64,000 bases of DNA from Yersinia vastinensis (GTDB taxonomy: Bacteria; Pseudomonadota; Gammaproteobacteria; Enterobacterales; Enterobacteriaceae): contig NZ_CACVAF010000007.1 in the NCBI RefSeq assembly GCF_902726565.1, positions 124,001 through 188,000 on the forward strand, given 5' to 3'. The translations under genes and the position numbers were made by a program. The notes beneath the pieces are model-generated. The model was not told the DNA's origin and did no database searches. It saw only the letters and a list, made by a program, of their open reading frames with translations. Below are positions 49,045 through 58,662 of this stretch, in pieces (position 1 is the first letter of the stretch; each line of letters begins with the position of its first letter).

Positions 49045-50664
49045 TTACACCTCGGCCTTTAATGTTTCAGCGATACGCAGAGAGAGCGCGGCAATGGTCA
49101 GAGTACAATTCACTGACCCCACCGTTGGCATCACACTGCTACTGGCGATAAACAAATTTTTATGGTCATGGGTACGGCAATCACTGTCCACCACAGAGTC
49201 TTTCGGATCATTGCCCATAATAGTGGTGCCGGTAATATGGTTGTTATTGGCAAAATTATTATGGAACTGAACTTCAGTGCCCCCCATTAACTTCGCCGCC
49301 TCAGCATAGACTTGTTGGGTGTGCACCGCACTTTTGCGAACATAATCATCCATCGTATAGTAAAACTCGGGTTTTGGGATACCGATGGCATCTTTTTCTG
49401 TCGCACTGGGAATAATGCGATTTTCCACGTGAGGCAGAATTTCGTGGAAACTATCGAATTGCACAAAGCGCGCTGCCCGATCACGAATTTTGGCGTCAAG
49501 CTGCGGCCCCAGTTGCAAATCACCTTGTTTAAGCTGCTCAATAGTGACTTGGTCCGTGCGTGACAAGTTAGATAAATGGATTTTTTTCGCTGCATACTCA
49601 GCGCGGAAAGCCCCATCACGGAATCCAATTAATGAGGTCATCTCTTGCGGCCCGCGCCCCGGCCAGAGGGGTTCATTAGCCATAAAGGTAACGCCAGTCC
49701 CCGGATGGTCCATCAGGTTGCGCCCAACCATATCTGAACTGTTCCCGATACCAAGTGGATTTTTATCACTGGTTGACATCAACATCAGCTTTGGAATTTC
49801 GATACCATTGGCCGCCAACACAAAATACTTACCTTCAGCACGATGTTCATTGCCTTGCGCATCTTTAAACAGTGCGGCGGTAATCTGCTGCTGGTCGTTC
49901 ACTTCCAACTTATAGACCACCGCTTGTGGGCGTACGATAGCTCCAGCACGTTCTGCTTTTTCAACATGGGTGATGCCGTTATACATGGCACCAATCGGGC
50001 AAATTGGCATGCAGTTATTGTTGCCGCAGCAGGTAGGACGGCCATCGTAAGGGCGACTATTTCGGGCAACAGGCTCTGTTACCACATGAAAAGGGCTACC
50101 ATTAAAATGGTGGCTATTTAATACTGTTTTGATGCGCTGTTCATTCCAAGATAGCGGCAGCGGGGCCATCGGATAAGGCTCACTGCGGGGTGAACCTAAA
50201 TCTTCATCGCTCGGCCCCCACACGCCTAATTCCTGTTCTGCGCGGAAATACCACTTTTCCAATGCCGCATACTCAATCGGCCAATCGCGCCCTACGCCAT
50301 AAACTGTTTTTAGCTTGAAATCATTCGGTAGGAAACGCCAAGCTGATGCAGCCCAATGCCAGGTAGTACCGCCAACAGCCCGGATATACTGTACATCGTA
50401 AGGATGTTCACCCTTTTGAATCAGATAGTTATTATTAGGATTAGATTCCGGATGGGGAGCATAAGGTGTTGAAGGGTAAGGTGCCATATTGTCTGACTTA
50501 TCAGGCTGATTGCGGAAATTCTCCACTATTTCCCAACGTGAAAGACGTGGACCCGCCTCCAAAACCAAGACAGATTTTCCGGCCATGGCTAATTGATGAG
50601 CCACTAATCCACCCGCAACGCCCGAGCCAATAACGACGATGTCCGCCTTAAGTGTGTCAGCCAT
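49045..50664 (-). CDS. GMC-family FAD dehydrogenase, gluconate 2-dehydrogenase-type alpha subunit
   Basis: Catalytic flavoprotein, 539 aa. It has the FAD dinucleotide motif VVIGSGVAGGLVAHQLA near the N-terminus and ends with the GMC C-terminal motif DSDCRTHDHKNLFIASSSVMP (shortened: NLFIASSSVMPT). A cysteine-rich stretch PTCCGNNNCMPICPIGAMY (near 220) is known in related FAD glucose dehydrogenases to bind a 3Fe-4S cluster. It has no signal peptide, as expected if it is exported together with the Tat-dependent gamma subunit. The ATG at 50664 follows GGAG; an in-frame TTG 15 bases earlier overlaps that site and is rejected. Confidence 0.92.
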   Translation of the reverse strand: MADTLKADIVVIGSGVAGGLVAHQLAMAGKSVLVLEAGPRLSRWEIVENFRNQPDKSDNMAPYPSTPYAPHPESNPNNNYLIQKGEHPYDVQYIRAVGGTTWHWAASAWRFLPNDFKLKTVYGVGRDWPIEYAALEKWYFRAEQELGVWGPSDEDLGSPRSEPYPMAPLPLSWNEQRIKTVLNSHHFNGSPFHVVTEPVARNSRPYDGRPTCCGNNNCMPICPIGAMYNGITHVEKAERAGAIVRPQAVVYKLEVNDQQQITAALFKDAQGNEHRAEGKYFVLAANGIEIPKLMLMSTSDKNPLGIGNSSDMVGRNLMDHPGTGVTFMANEPLWPGRGPQEMTSLIGFRDGAFRAEYAAKKIHLSNLSRTDQVTIEQLKQGDLQLGPQLDAKIRDRAARFVQFDSFHEILPHVENRIIPSATEKDAIGIPKPEFYYTMDDYVRKSAVHTQQVYAEAAKLMGGTEVQFHNNFANNNHITGTTIMGNDPKDSVVDSDCRTHDHKNLFIASSSVMPTVGSVNCTLTIAALSLRIAETLKAEV

Positions 50665-50681
50665 AAATGTATTCTCCAAAA

Positions 50682-51191
50682 TTATAAGGCGACATCAGGC
50701 TTTGCAGCCCAGTATCCAGGTTTATTCGGGCAATAAGAGCGAATAACCAACACATCGGATACCGCATCGAACATCAACGCATTTTCATAGCTGATAACAG
50801 CAGCGTCAGTCCCTTCACCAATCACGCCGACATACCAACCTTGTAAAATCTGACGAGCAATTTGCTGTTGTAGTGACGACCACTGATCGGGTTCACCGGC
50901 AGGCAAGGGTTGCAATAAAGCCAGTTTCTGGTCAAAACCACCGATTTTACCCAGCAAGACCTGATAAATACGCTGGCCTACCTGTGCATTAAGCTGGCGT
51001 TTTCCGGTCAGTGCCCGGGACACCAACATGAATCGTTCCAAATTCTGCGGTGAACTTTGGGTAGATGCGGCGAAAGCATCCAGAGAGAGAGGATTCATCA
51101 GGCTACTAACCAGCCCGACACCGACATACCCCAGTAAACGACGGCGTGAAATACCGCGCACCTGAGGTATCGGAGAGAGAGTGACCGACAT
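50682..51191 (-). CDS. Gluconate 2-dehydrogenase-type gamma subunit with Tat signal
   Basis: Small subunit of the periplasmic dehydrogenase, 169 aa. The N-terminus has a twin-arginine signal (ISRRRLLGYVGVGLVSSLM, motif SRRRLL), which probably carries the folded alpha subunit across the membrane. The mature part matches the gluconate dehydrogenase subunit 3 family. The ATG at 51191 has GGAG upstream; a longer frame from 51263 has no ribosome site and would bury the Tat signal. It is the first gene of the operon, followed by alpha after 17 bases. A consensus CRP site lies about 270 bases upstream. Confidence 0.88.
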   Translation of the reverse strand: MSVTLSPIPQVRGISRRRLLGYVGVGLVSSLMNPLSLDAFAASTQSSPQNLERFMLVSRALTGKRQLNAQVGQRIYQVLLGKIGGFDQKLALLQPLPAGEPDQWSSLQQQIARQILQGWYVGVIGEGTDAAVISYENALMFDAVSDVLVIRSYCPNKPGYWAAKPDVAL

Positions 51192-51425
51192 GTTTTTTCT
51201 CCACAAAAGAGCACGCGCGCAGTATTCATCCGTTACATTTATGGACATGCTGTTAAGAGACATGGCGTTAACAGATGCGGGTTACTGCGAGCTAAACTAC
51301 CGTGCGGTTTACGCAGCAGCAGTGGCAATCTTGACTAATAATGAATGGATTCCTCGCCTTGTTGGCGATGTGAATTATAAAATGAAGATGTTAAACATTT
51401 AGTTTAGTTGTAAAGATTCGTCAAG

Positions 51426-51478
51426 ATTATACCGCCCTCAATGAGAGGGTAAAGTTAAATGTGATGTGAGTCACATTT
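51426..51478 (-). promoter_or_regulatory. CRP site and -10 element upstream of the dehydrogenase operon
   Basis: AAATGTGA-N6-TCACATTT (51457-51478) is a fully symmetric CRP consensus. On the minus strand it is followed by a TATAAT hexamer (complement 51426-51431), placing the CRP centre about 48 bases before the likely start. That is between the usual -41.5 and -61.5 positions, so the start may differ from this guess. It indicates control by cAMP-CRP of the gluconate-type dehydrogenase genes. Confidence 0.7.
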
Positions 51479-51492
51479 CGTAACTATACCGA

Positions 51493-53349
51493 CTAATTTT
51501 TCCCCCACTCGATTAATACATCAACACGGTTAAGGACATAGGCAACTTGATCCCAAATTTTGGAGTTTTTAGTTGAGTCTTCATTACGCAAAAACGCGAC
51601 TAATAGTGTTTTAACTTGTTGTAATGCGGCATTGTCAACCAACGAGTCACTATTTTGTGCAAAAAGACGCGCTAATGTTGTTGCTTGCTGTCGCAGAGCA
51701 GTAGCCACAGCACCATGATTAAGTGACGCATTCATTATTTGTGATAACACCCAAGGTATATAGAAACGGCAAAGACTCGCCTTCAGTACGTTATAATCCG
51801 TTGAGGACCAAGATGTATTTAGCCCACCGCAAAGAGTGCCATTATTTTGTGCTCTGGCACTCATTTCACAGACTCCCTTTTCCACATCGAGCACATGCAT
51901 CAGTGATTCATTACCAATAAATATTGCATCTTGAGGTTTTCGTTCATTAAAATCGACAGCCAGACCAATACGCTCCCCTAATTTAGGGCCGGTTAAAGCA
52001 CCACGAAAAGTCACTCTTTGCGGTTTATCATTAATATAAAAGTGCAAAACTTTATTTTCATGACCATTAACTAAGTAACGATAACCTTGATCTGGCATAA
52101 AATACCATCGGTGCGTATACATATTATAAGCGGTGCCATTATCACAGCGATATGAAATTGAGTCATCGCTATAACTACTGCGATTATAGGTGAAGGAAAC
52201 GGGTGAGCCACCGTCACTCTTATTATTGACTAACGAAAGGCAGGATGCCTCGGTTAACATTCCTTCTTCATTTAATTTATTATAAGCAATCAAATATTGC
52301 GTTTCAGCATTATAGTAAACATCCCACCGTTTTTTCTCATCTGAACCCCAATAGATATTAATATCATCAAGCTCATCTAAATGATGGAAAACAGCATCAC
52401 GATGCCCTACGTCATTTAGCATTTCAAACGTTTCTTTGTATTGTAGAAATGGTCTAACTGCAGATGATTTTAATTTTTCAATGTATTGATCATCAAACCA
52501 TATTGTATCTATATCCATTTCATCTTCAGGATAGTAACTCCTCACTCTTCGGCCTGAGAGATGATTGACTAAACTCTCCCTGGCATTTAAATCAACATAA
52601 AATCCTTTTTCATCCAATAACAGAGGAGTACCCGTTCCCTGATTGACTAATACATTTTTCCCTTCTATTTTTTTGGGGAGCCAACGTTGACCTAGATTAG
52701 AAAAGTCACAATAAGAAAAGGTAACCTCAGCACTTAACTTATTCTTTCGTCGATCTGTCGTATGCAAGCAATAGAGATTACGGTCAAACCCTTGCCCGGT
52801 GAATGCTGTCATAATTTGCCCAGCATGGCTGTAAAATATAGATGAACTTTGCCCGTCAGCATCTGTAGGATGATGTTTTCGAGTTAGGATAATGCTGTGC
52901 CCATGGCTAATATAGTAATTATAGCCAAAATATTTTTCTGGAAATAAATCTGAATGGTAATTAAATACGATTCGTTTACTGGCTGGATATAATGTTTTTG
53001 GCAATACACGATAAGAGCTGATATCTGACATTAATCCATACTTTCTCAAATCATCAGCATTAGTATCTTGATAGAGTGATTTTGCATTTCCGGTAAATGA
53101 AAAATCACTGAATATATCGACCTGAATATTTAAGGGAATTTTAATAGAGGATATATTATTATTCCACTGACTAAATAGCCATTCATCCTCCGTATAATAT
53201 GGCACACAAAACCTTTTAGAATCACTTCTTTCAACATAATTATCAGCAGAATAAAAACAGACATTGTCATCATTAAAATGATCGGACATTGCATTGAGTG
53301 AGATGAAAACTAATACATATAATATCTTACCTGATTGATTAATATCCAT
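51493..53349 (-). CDS. Large secreted protein with a beta/gamma-crystallin-like N-terminal region
   Basis: A 618-aa protein, not recognised as a whole. A probable signal peptide (about 8-22, KILYVLVFISLNAMS) is followed by a region resembling a beta/gamma-crystallin or I36 inhibitor Greek-key pair (about 28-115: VCFYSADNYVE, FSDFSFTGNAKSL, ISSYRVLP). The middle is rich in Tyr, Asp and Asn with several Cys, including QRWLPKKIEGK, which recalls carbohydrate-binding beta-trefoil repeats. The C-terminus (about 530-618) is helical. It is AT-rich with an AAAGGTG ribosome site. It may be a toxin or adhesin (inference only). It stands alone between guaA and the CRP site. Confidence 0.7.
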   Translation of the reverse strand: MDINQSGKILYVLVFISLNAMSDHFNDDNVCFYSADNYVERSDSKRFCVPYYTEDEWLFSQWNNNISSIKIPLNIQVDIFSDFSFTGNAKSLYQDTNADDLRKYGLMSDISSYRVLPKTLYPASKRIVFNYHSDLFPEKYFGYNYYISHGHSIILTRKHHPTDADGQSSSIFYSHAGQIMTAFTGQGFDRNLYCLHTTDRRKNKLSAEVTFSYCDFSNLGQRWLPKKIEGKNVLVNQGTGTPLLLDEKGFYVDLNARESLVNHLSGRRVRSYYPEDEMDIDTIWFDDQYIEKLKSSAVRPFLQYKETFEMLNDVGHRDAVFHHLDELDDINIYWGSDEKKRWDVYYNAETQYLIAYNKLNEEGMLTEASCLSLVNNKSDGGSPVSFTYNRSSYSDDSISYRCDNGTAYNMYTHRWYFMPDQGYRYLVNGHENKVLHFYINDKPQRVTFRGALTGPKLGERIGLAVDFNERKPQDAIFIGNESLMHVLDVEKGVCEMSARAQNNGTLCGGLNTSWSSTDYNVLKASLCRFYIPWVLSQIMNASLNHGAVATALRQQATTLARLFAQNSDSLVDNAALQQVKTLLVAFLRNEDSTKNSKIWDQVAYVLNRVDVLIEWGKN

Positions 53350-53379
53350 ATTTCACCTTTAAACACAAGCAAAAATAAA

Positions 53380-53397
53380 CATGCTTTTTTTTGCATG
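53380..53397. other. Small hairpin in the leader of the 618-aa gene
   Basis: CATGC/GCATG arms around eight T residues (A residues on the coding strand), about 30 bases before the start codon. The AT-rich gap from 53350 to 53540 otherwise shows only promoter-like DNA and no gene. Confidence 0.35.
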
Positions 53398-53539
53398 ACC
53401 CGGTGTGTAGTGACTTACTTTTTCATCCTCTCATAGAGAGACTTAAGTGAATAGAATAATCCACAGAGAATTAACTCATTTTTTATTGACAATAAAATAT
53501 AAAAACAAAAAATAGTTTTTATACTGACAAAAACATAAA

Positions 53540-53568
53540 ACAAAAAGCCTCTGAAATATCAGAGGCTT
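53540..53568 (-). terminator. Rho-independent terminator after guaA
   Basis: On the minus strand AAGCCTCTGA/TCAGAGGCTT with a short TATT-type loop is followed by TTTG and further T residues, about 45 bases after the guaA stop. It ends the guaBA transcript. Confidence 0.85.
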
Positions 53569-53611
53569 TCATTCAATTACATAAAACTATGCTATCGAGA
53601 AAAAACGATAT

Positions 53612-55189
53612 TTATTCCCACTCGATCGTTGCTGGTGGCTTACCACTGATATCGTAAACTACACGGGAAATACCATTCACTTCATTAATGATGCGATTTG
53701 AAACGCGACCAAGGAAGTCGTATGGCAGATGCGCCCAATGTGCGGTCATGAAATCGATAGTTTCAACGGCGCGCAGTGACACAACCCAATCGTATTTACG
53801 ACCATCGCCCATCACACCAACTGAACGAACCGGCAGGAAGACCGTAAAGGCTTGGCTAACTTTATTGTACAAGTCCGCTTTATGTAGCTCTTCAATAAAG
53901 ATGGCATCCGCGCGGCGCAGCAAATCGCAATACTCTTTCTTCACTTCGCCCAACACACGTACACCAAGGCCCGGCCCCGGGAATGGATGACGGTACAGCA
54001 TGTCGTATGGCAGGCCCAATTCCAGACCAATTTTACGGACTTCGTCTTTAAACAACTCTTTCAGCGGCTCTACCAACCCAAGTTTCATCTCTTTTGGTAA
54101 ACCACCCACATTGTGGTGAGATTTAATCACATGAGCTTTACCGGTAGCAGATGCAGCAGACTCAATCACGTCTGGATAGATAGTACCCTGTGCCAGCCAC
54201 TTCACTTGCTCTTGTTTACAGGCTTCTTCATCGAACAATTCAACAAATACGCGACCGATGATTTTACGTTTTGCTTCTGGCTCATCAACACCCGCCAGTG
54301 CCGCGAGGAAACGGTCTTCTGCTGCAACATGGACAATGTTCAGACCGAATTTATCGCCAAACATCTCCAAGACTTGTTCCGCTTCGTTCAGGCGAAGTAA
54401 GCCGTTATCAACAAACACGCAAGTCAGGCGTTTACCAATAGCACGATGCAGCAGCATTGCAGTGACGGATGAGTCAACACCACCTGATAGCCCTAGGATG
54501 ACATGGTCTTCACCGATTTGCTCACGCAGGCGAACAACAGCATCTTCAATGATAGTAGCCGGGGTCCACAATGCTTCACAGGCGCAGATATCCAGAACAA
54601 AACGTTCTAACAAGCGTTGGCCTTGCTTGGTATGGGTCACTTCAGGATGGAACTGTACACCGTAAAAATGTTTTTCTTCGTTGGCCATAATGGCAAACGG
54701 GCAGGTATCCGTGCTGGCAACCGTCACAAAATCAGATGGGATTGCCGTGACTTTGTCACCATGGCTCATCCAAACATCCAGCACCGCTTCGCCGGCTGGA
54801 TTGATAGCATCTTTGATATCACGAATCAGTGCACATTCAGTTTTAATTTCAACCTGTGCATAACCGAACTCGCGCTGATTAGAGCCTTCAACTTTGCCGC
54901 CTAACTGGGTTGCCATGGTCTGCATGCCGTAGCACACACCTAATACCGGCACACCCGCAGTGAAAACATAATCTGGCGCGCGCGGGCTATCATGCTCCGT
55001 GGTGCTTTCAGGGCCACCAGAAAGAATGATACCGCTTGGATTAAACTCACGGATCTGGGCTTCGGTCACGTCCCACGCCCATAGCTCACAATAGACACCG
55101 ATTTCACGAACACGGCGCGCGATTAACTGGGTGTATTGCGAACCGAAATCAAGAATAAGGATGCGATGTTTATGAATATTTTTTGTCAT
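53612..55189 (-). CDS. guaA: GMP synthase (glutamine-hydrolysing)
   Basis: Last step to GMP: amination of XMP using glutamine and ATP. The 525-aa protein equals E. coli GuaA in length. The N-terminal class-I amidotransferase has the nucleophilic cysteine in [10 protein letters not shown] and His/Glu in FHPEVTH. The ATP-pyrophosphatase P-loop is [11 protein letters not shown] (about 229-239). The C-terminal dimerisation domain ends [10 protein letters not shown]. The ATG at 55189 matches E. coli ([20 protein letters not shown]); a longer frame from 55207 is rejected. It is downstream of guaB, 165 bases away. Confidence 0.97.
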   Translation of the reverse strand: MTKNIHKHRILILDFGSQYTQLIARRVREIGVYCELWAWDVTEAQIREFNPSGIILSGGPESTTEHDSPRAPDYVFTAGVPVLGVCYGMQTMATQLGGKVEGSNQREFGYAQVEIKTECALIRDIKDAINPAGEAVLDVWMSHGDKVTAIPSDFVTVASTDTCPFAIMANEEKHFYGVQFHPEVTHTKQGQRLLERFVLDICACEALWTPATIIEDAVVRLREQIGEDHVILGLSGGVDSSVTAMLLHRAIGKRLTCVFVDNGLLRLNEAEQVLEMFGDKFGLNIVHVAAEDRFLAALAGVDEPEAKRKIIGRVFVELFDEEACKQEQVKWLAQGTIYPDVIESAASATGKAHVIKSHHNVGGLPKEMKLGLVEPLKELFKDEVRKIGLELGLPYDMLYRHPFPGPGLGVRVLGEVKKEYCDLLRRADAIFIEELHKADLYNKVSQAFTVFLPVRSVGVMGDGRKYDWVVSLRAVETIDFMTAHWAHLPYDFLGRVSNRIINEVNGISRVVYDISGKPPATIEWE

Positions 55190-55354
55190 GTGCGGCATGT
55201 TCCACAAGTTTTTAATAAAATAATTGAAAGCATTCCCGTGGCATAACCAAGAACTTGGTTAGCGCCCGCAGCACAGTATGCGCAATTGACACCCAGCCAA
55301 TGAGCAATACGAGCAGCGGGCGATGTCCATATTCGCCGGTTTACGCCCCTGAAA

Positions 55355-56818
55355 TTAGCCCATGCGATAGTTTGGTGACTCTTTAGTAATCGTCACATCA
55401 TGCACATGGCTTTCTTGAATACCTGCACCACTGATGCGAACAAACTCAGCTTTGGTGCGTAATTCATTGATGGTGCCACAGCCGGTCAAACCCATACATG
55501 AACGCAGGCCTCCCATTTGCTGATGCACAATCTCTTTCAACAAACCTTTATATGCCACGCGCCCTTCGATACCCTCTGGCACCAATTTGTCGGCCGCATT
55601 ATCGGTCTGGAAATAGCGGTCTGAAGATCCTTTGGACATAGCACCCAAAGAACCCATACCGCGATAAGATTTGAATGAACGCCCCTGATAGAGTTCGATT
55701 TCACCCGGAGATTCTTCAGTACCTGCCAGCATGGAGCCGACCATCACACAGGACGCGCCTGCTGCAATGGCTTTAGCAATATCGCCAGAGAAACGAATAC
55801 CGCCATCGGCAATCACCGGGATCCCAGTACCTTCCAATGCTTCAACCGCATCAGCAATAGCCGTTATCTGTGGAACACCAACACCGGTCACGATACGAGT
55901 CGTACAGATTGAACCAGGGCCGATACCCACTTTAACTGCGCTAACACCCGCATCAGCCAAGGCTTTAGCCCCTGCCCCAGTCGCGACATTACCGCCAACA
56001 ATTTGCAGGTTAGGATATTTAGCACGAGTTTCGCGGATACGTTGCAGAACGCCTTCAGAGTGACCATGAGATGAGTCAATCAACAAAACATCGACGCCAG
56101 CAGCAACCAGAGCATCGATACGCTCTTCATTACCCGCACCGGCACCAACCGCAGCACCGACACGCAGACGGCCATGCTCGTCTTTACAAGCATTAGGTTT
56201 GCGCTCTGCTTTTTGGAAGTCTTTTACAGTGATCATGCCGCGCAGATGGAAGCTATCGTCCACAACCAACGCTTTTTCGACACGTTTTTCATGCATTTTT
56301 TGCAGAACAACTTCGCGAGCTTCGCCTTCTTTAACCGTAACCAAACGCTCTTTCGGTGTCATAACCGCCGTCACGGGTTGGTCCAGATCAGTAACAAAGC
56401 GAACATCACGGCCAGTAATGATCCCAACCAGTTCGTAATCTTCGGTCACGACCGGATAACCGGCAAAACCATTACGGGCGGTCAGTTCTTTAACTTGGCG
56501 GAGAGTGGTGGTTGGTGTCACTGTTTGTGGCTCGGTAACAACGCCACTTTCATGTTTTTTCACCCGACTGACTTCTTCAGCCTGGCGCTCAATGGACATA
56601 TTTTTGTGGATGAACCCTAAACCGCCCTCTTGTGCCAGCGCAATGGCCAGACGAGACTCGGTTACGGTATCCATTGCTGCGGACAGCATAGGGATATTCA
56701 GGCGGATAGTTGCAGTCAGTTGAGTACCAAGTTCTGCCGTATTAGGCAAGACTGTGGAGTGGGCTGGAACCAGGAGAACGTCGTCAAATGTTAGAGCTTC
56801 TTTCGCGATACGTAGCAT
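55355..56818 (-). CDS. guaB: IMP dehydrogenase
   Basis: Oxidises IMP to XMP with NAD+, the committed step to GMP. The 487 aa have a TIM-barrel catalytic domain with the active-site cysteine in [12 protein letters not shown] (about residue 305). It is interrupted at about 95-205 by a pair of CBS domains ([22 protein letters not shown], shortened), which regulate the enzyme in response to nucleotides. A C-terminal flap region with [11 protein letters not shown] follows. The ATG at 56818 ([16 protein letters not shown]) follows a GGTGAG ribosome site. It is first gene of guaBA, divergent from xseA. Confidence 0.97.
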   Translation of the reverse strand: MLRIAKEALTFDDVLLVPAHSTVLPNTAELGTQLTATIRLNIPMLSAAMDTVTESRLAIALAQEGGLGFIHKNMSIERQAEEVSRVKKHESGVVTEPQTVTPTTTLRQVKELTARNGFAGYPVVTEDYELVGIITGRDVRFVTDLDQPVTAVMTPKERLVTVKEGEAREVVLQKMHEKRVEKALVVDDSFHLRGMITVKDFQKAERKPNACKDEHGRLRVGAAVGAGAGNEERIDALVAAGVDVLLIDSSHGHSEGVLQRIRETRAKYPNLQIVGGNVATGAGAKALADAGVSAVKVGIGPGSICTTRIVTGVGVPQITAIADAVEALEGTGIPVIADGGIRFSGDIAKAIAAGASCVMVGSMLAGTEESPGEIELYQGRSFKSYRGMGSLGAMSKGSSDRYFQTDNAADKLVPEGIEGRVAYKGLLKEIVHQQMGGLRSCMGLTGCGTINELRTKAEFVRISGAGIQESHVHDVTITKESPNYRMG

Positions 56819-56868
56819 GGGCAATATCTCACCAAGGTGAATGTAAAAAGATAAAATATTGCCGTGGC

Positions 56869-56893
56869 ATTATACAGAGCGTAATCGGTTGCC
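56869..56893 (-). promoter_or_regulatory. guaB promoter with candidate PurR operator
   Basis: On the minus strand GGCAACCGATTACGCT (complement 56878-56893) matches the PurR consensus in its outer positions (GCAA..CG..TT.CGC). It lies immediately upstream of a TATAAT -10 hexamer (complement 56869-56874). The guaBA operon is PurR-repressed in E. coli, so the arrangement is expected. The palindrome is less symmetric than at purM. Confidence 0.6.
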
Positions 56894-56986
56894 TCCAGCA
56901 CTTTCTCATTATTTTTCTTGCCAAGCAGTTTGAGGCAGGTAATATCGATCAATTAAGTGCTTGTTTAAAAACTTGATCCAGGTCAC

Positions 56987-58363
56987 ATGTCACAATCTTC
57001 TGCGCCATCAATTTTTACTGTCAGCCGCCTGAATCAGACGGTGCGACAACTGCTGGAAATGGAAATGGGCCTGATTTGGCTCACTGCCGAGATTTCCAAC
57101 TTCTCGCAGCCTTCGTCTGGTCACTGGTATTTCACCTTGAAAGATGACCGGGCGCAGGTGCGTTGCGCGATGTTCCGCAACAGTAATCGCCGGACAACTT
57201 TTCGTCCGCAAAATGGCCAGCAAGTGTTGGTCAGGGCCTCAATTACGCTGTATGAACCGCGCGGCGATTACCAATTAATTGCAGAAAGCATGCAACCCGC
57301 CGGTGACGGATTACTGCAACAACAGTTTGAGCAACTTAAACAGCAACTCGCCGCTGAGGGGCTTTTTGACCAGAGCCACAAGCAATCACTGCCTAATCCG
57401 GCTAAACAAGTCGGGGTTATTACTTCATCCAGCGGTGCCGCACTGCGCGATGTTTTACAGGTTTTACAACGCCGTGATCCTTCACTGCCAGTCATTATTT
57501 ACCCGACCCCCGTGCAAGGCGTCGATGCTCCTGTGCAAATTGTCCGTGCGATTCAATTAGCTAACTTGCGTGGTGAATGCGATGTGTTAATCGTCGGGCG
57601 TGGTGGCGGTTCGCTGGAAGACTTATGGAGTTTTAACGACGAACGAGTGGCTCGTGCCATCTTTAACAGCCGCATTCCTATTGTCAGTGCCGTCGGCCAT
57701 GAAACCGATGTCACTATTGCTGATTTTGTCGCTGACCTACGCGCCCCAACGCCTTCAGCTGCCGCAGAACTAGTCAGCCGCAACCAAATCGAGTTAGTTA
57801 GGCAAATACAGGGGCAGCAACAGCGAATGGAAATGGCGATGGATTACTATCTGGCGCAACGCAGCCAACAATTCACTCGCCTTGAGCACCGGCTCCAACA
57901 GCAGCACCCGCACCTGCGCCTTGCTCGCCAACAGACGCTTTTGTTGAAGTTGCAACGCCGGTTGGAAGAGAGTGCACAAGCGCAGATTCGCCAGTTAAGT
58001 CGACGCACTGAACGCCTTGGGCAACGTTTGGTTCAGGTTCAGCCGCAAAACCAAATTCACCGTTATAACCAACGTGTACAGCAGCAGGAATATCGTTTAC
58101 GTCAGGCATTAGAACGCCAACTCAATGGCTATCGCCAACGCTTTGGCATCGCCTGTTCGCAATTGGAGACGGTCAGCCCATTGGCGACACTGGCCCGTGG
58201 CTACAGTGTCACGCAAACCCCTGAGGGCACATTACTCAAAACCACCAAGCAAGTGCAGGCTGGCGATAAGTTAACGACCCGATTGCAAGATGGTTGGGTG
58301 GAAAGTGAAATCACTCACATCAATGTGGCAAAAAAAACACGTCAGCGTAAAGCAGCAAAATAA
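56987..58363 (+). CDS. xseA: Exodeoxyribonuclease VII large subunit
   Basis: Catalytic subunit of the single-strand-specific nuclease that degrades ssDNA from either end, with the XseB small subunit. The 458 aa show an N-terminal OB fold ([33 protein letters not shown], shortened as [17 protein letters not shown]), then the catalytic domain with [29 protein letters not shown] and [28 protein letters not shown] (shortened as [14 protein letters not shown]). A long glutamine/arginine-rich coiled-coil (about 260-385) binds XseB. It is transcribed away from guaB. Confidence 0.96.
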   Translation: MSQSSAPSIFTVSRLNQTVRQLLEMEMGLIWLTAEISNFSQPSSGHWYFTLKDDRAQVRCAMFRNSNRRTTFRPQNGQQVLVRASITLYEPRGDYQLIAESMQPAGDGLLQQQFEQLKQQLAAEGLFDQSHKQSLPNPAKQVGVITSSSGAALRDVLQVLQRRDPSLPVIIYPTPVQGVDAPVQIVRAIQLANLRGECDVLIVGRGGGSLEDLWSFNDERVARAIFNSRIPIVSAVGHETDVTIADFVADLRAPTPSAAAELVSRNQIELVRQIQGQQQRMEMAMDYYLAQRSQQFTRLEHRLQQQHPHLRLARQQTLLLKLQRRLEESAQAQIRQLSRRTERLGQRLVQVQPQNQIHRYNQRVQQQEYRLRQALERQLNGYRQRFGIACSQLETVSPLATLARGYSVTQTPEGTLLKTTKQVQAGDKLTTRLQDGWVESEITHINVAKKTRQRKAAK

Positions 58364-58409
58364 CGCCAAACCGCCCGGCGTTGTCATTCAATAAAAGCCC
58401 TGCCGGCTA

Positions 58410-58634
58410 TCACACCGTCGGCAGATAGCTAAAGTGGACGCGGCTTTTCGAAATCAGCCCATGACCCTGCTGACAAAAATAATCAACCGCACCACAAGCT
58501 TTCAACACTTGCAGCGGTTTGCCACAATCAGGGCAATCCGCCTGCTGCTGATAGTTGCCATGACAGTTAGAACAATGAAAGTGATCACTCACTTGCACCA
58601 TAACCTGTTGGCAAACTGGACATAACGCTTCCAT
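58410..58634 (-). CDS. yfgJ: Zinc-ribbon protein YfgJ
   Basis: A 74-aa protein with Cys pairs C5/C8, C21/C24 and C34/C37 plus C47, C54 and H58. These form two probable zinc-ribbon sites. The C-terminal half PLQVLKACGAVDYFCQQGHGLISK is nearly identical to E. coli YfgJ (split: LKACGAVDYFC). Function is not known; small zinc ribbons commonly bind nucleic acid or protein partners. It is convergent with xseA, as in E. coli, and followed upstream by the AEC permease gene instead of der directly. Confidence 0.9.
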   Translation of the reverse strand: MEALCPVCQQVMVQVSDHFHCSNCHGNYQQQADCPDCGKPLQVLKACGAVDYFCQQGHGLISKSRVHFSYLPTV

Positions 58635-58662
58635 AATTTCTCTCCTAGGTGTTTGTCAAAAT

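Noticed and set aside
51457-51478. FNR site upstream of the gluconate-type dehydrogenase
   Set aside because: Half-sites are TGTGA/TCACA, the CRP form, and lack the TTGAT/ATCAA of FNR.
58361-58382. AACGCC/GGCGTT inverted repeat after xseA as a terminator
   Set aside because: Only six base pairs with a nine-base loop and no T tract on either strand.
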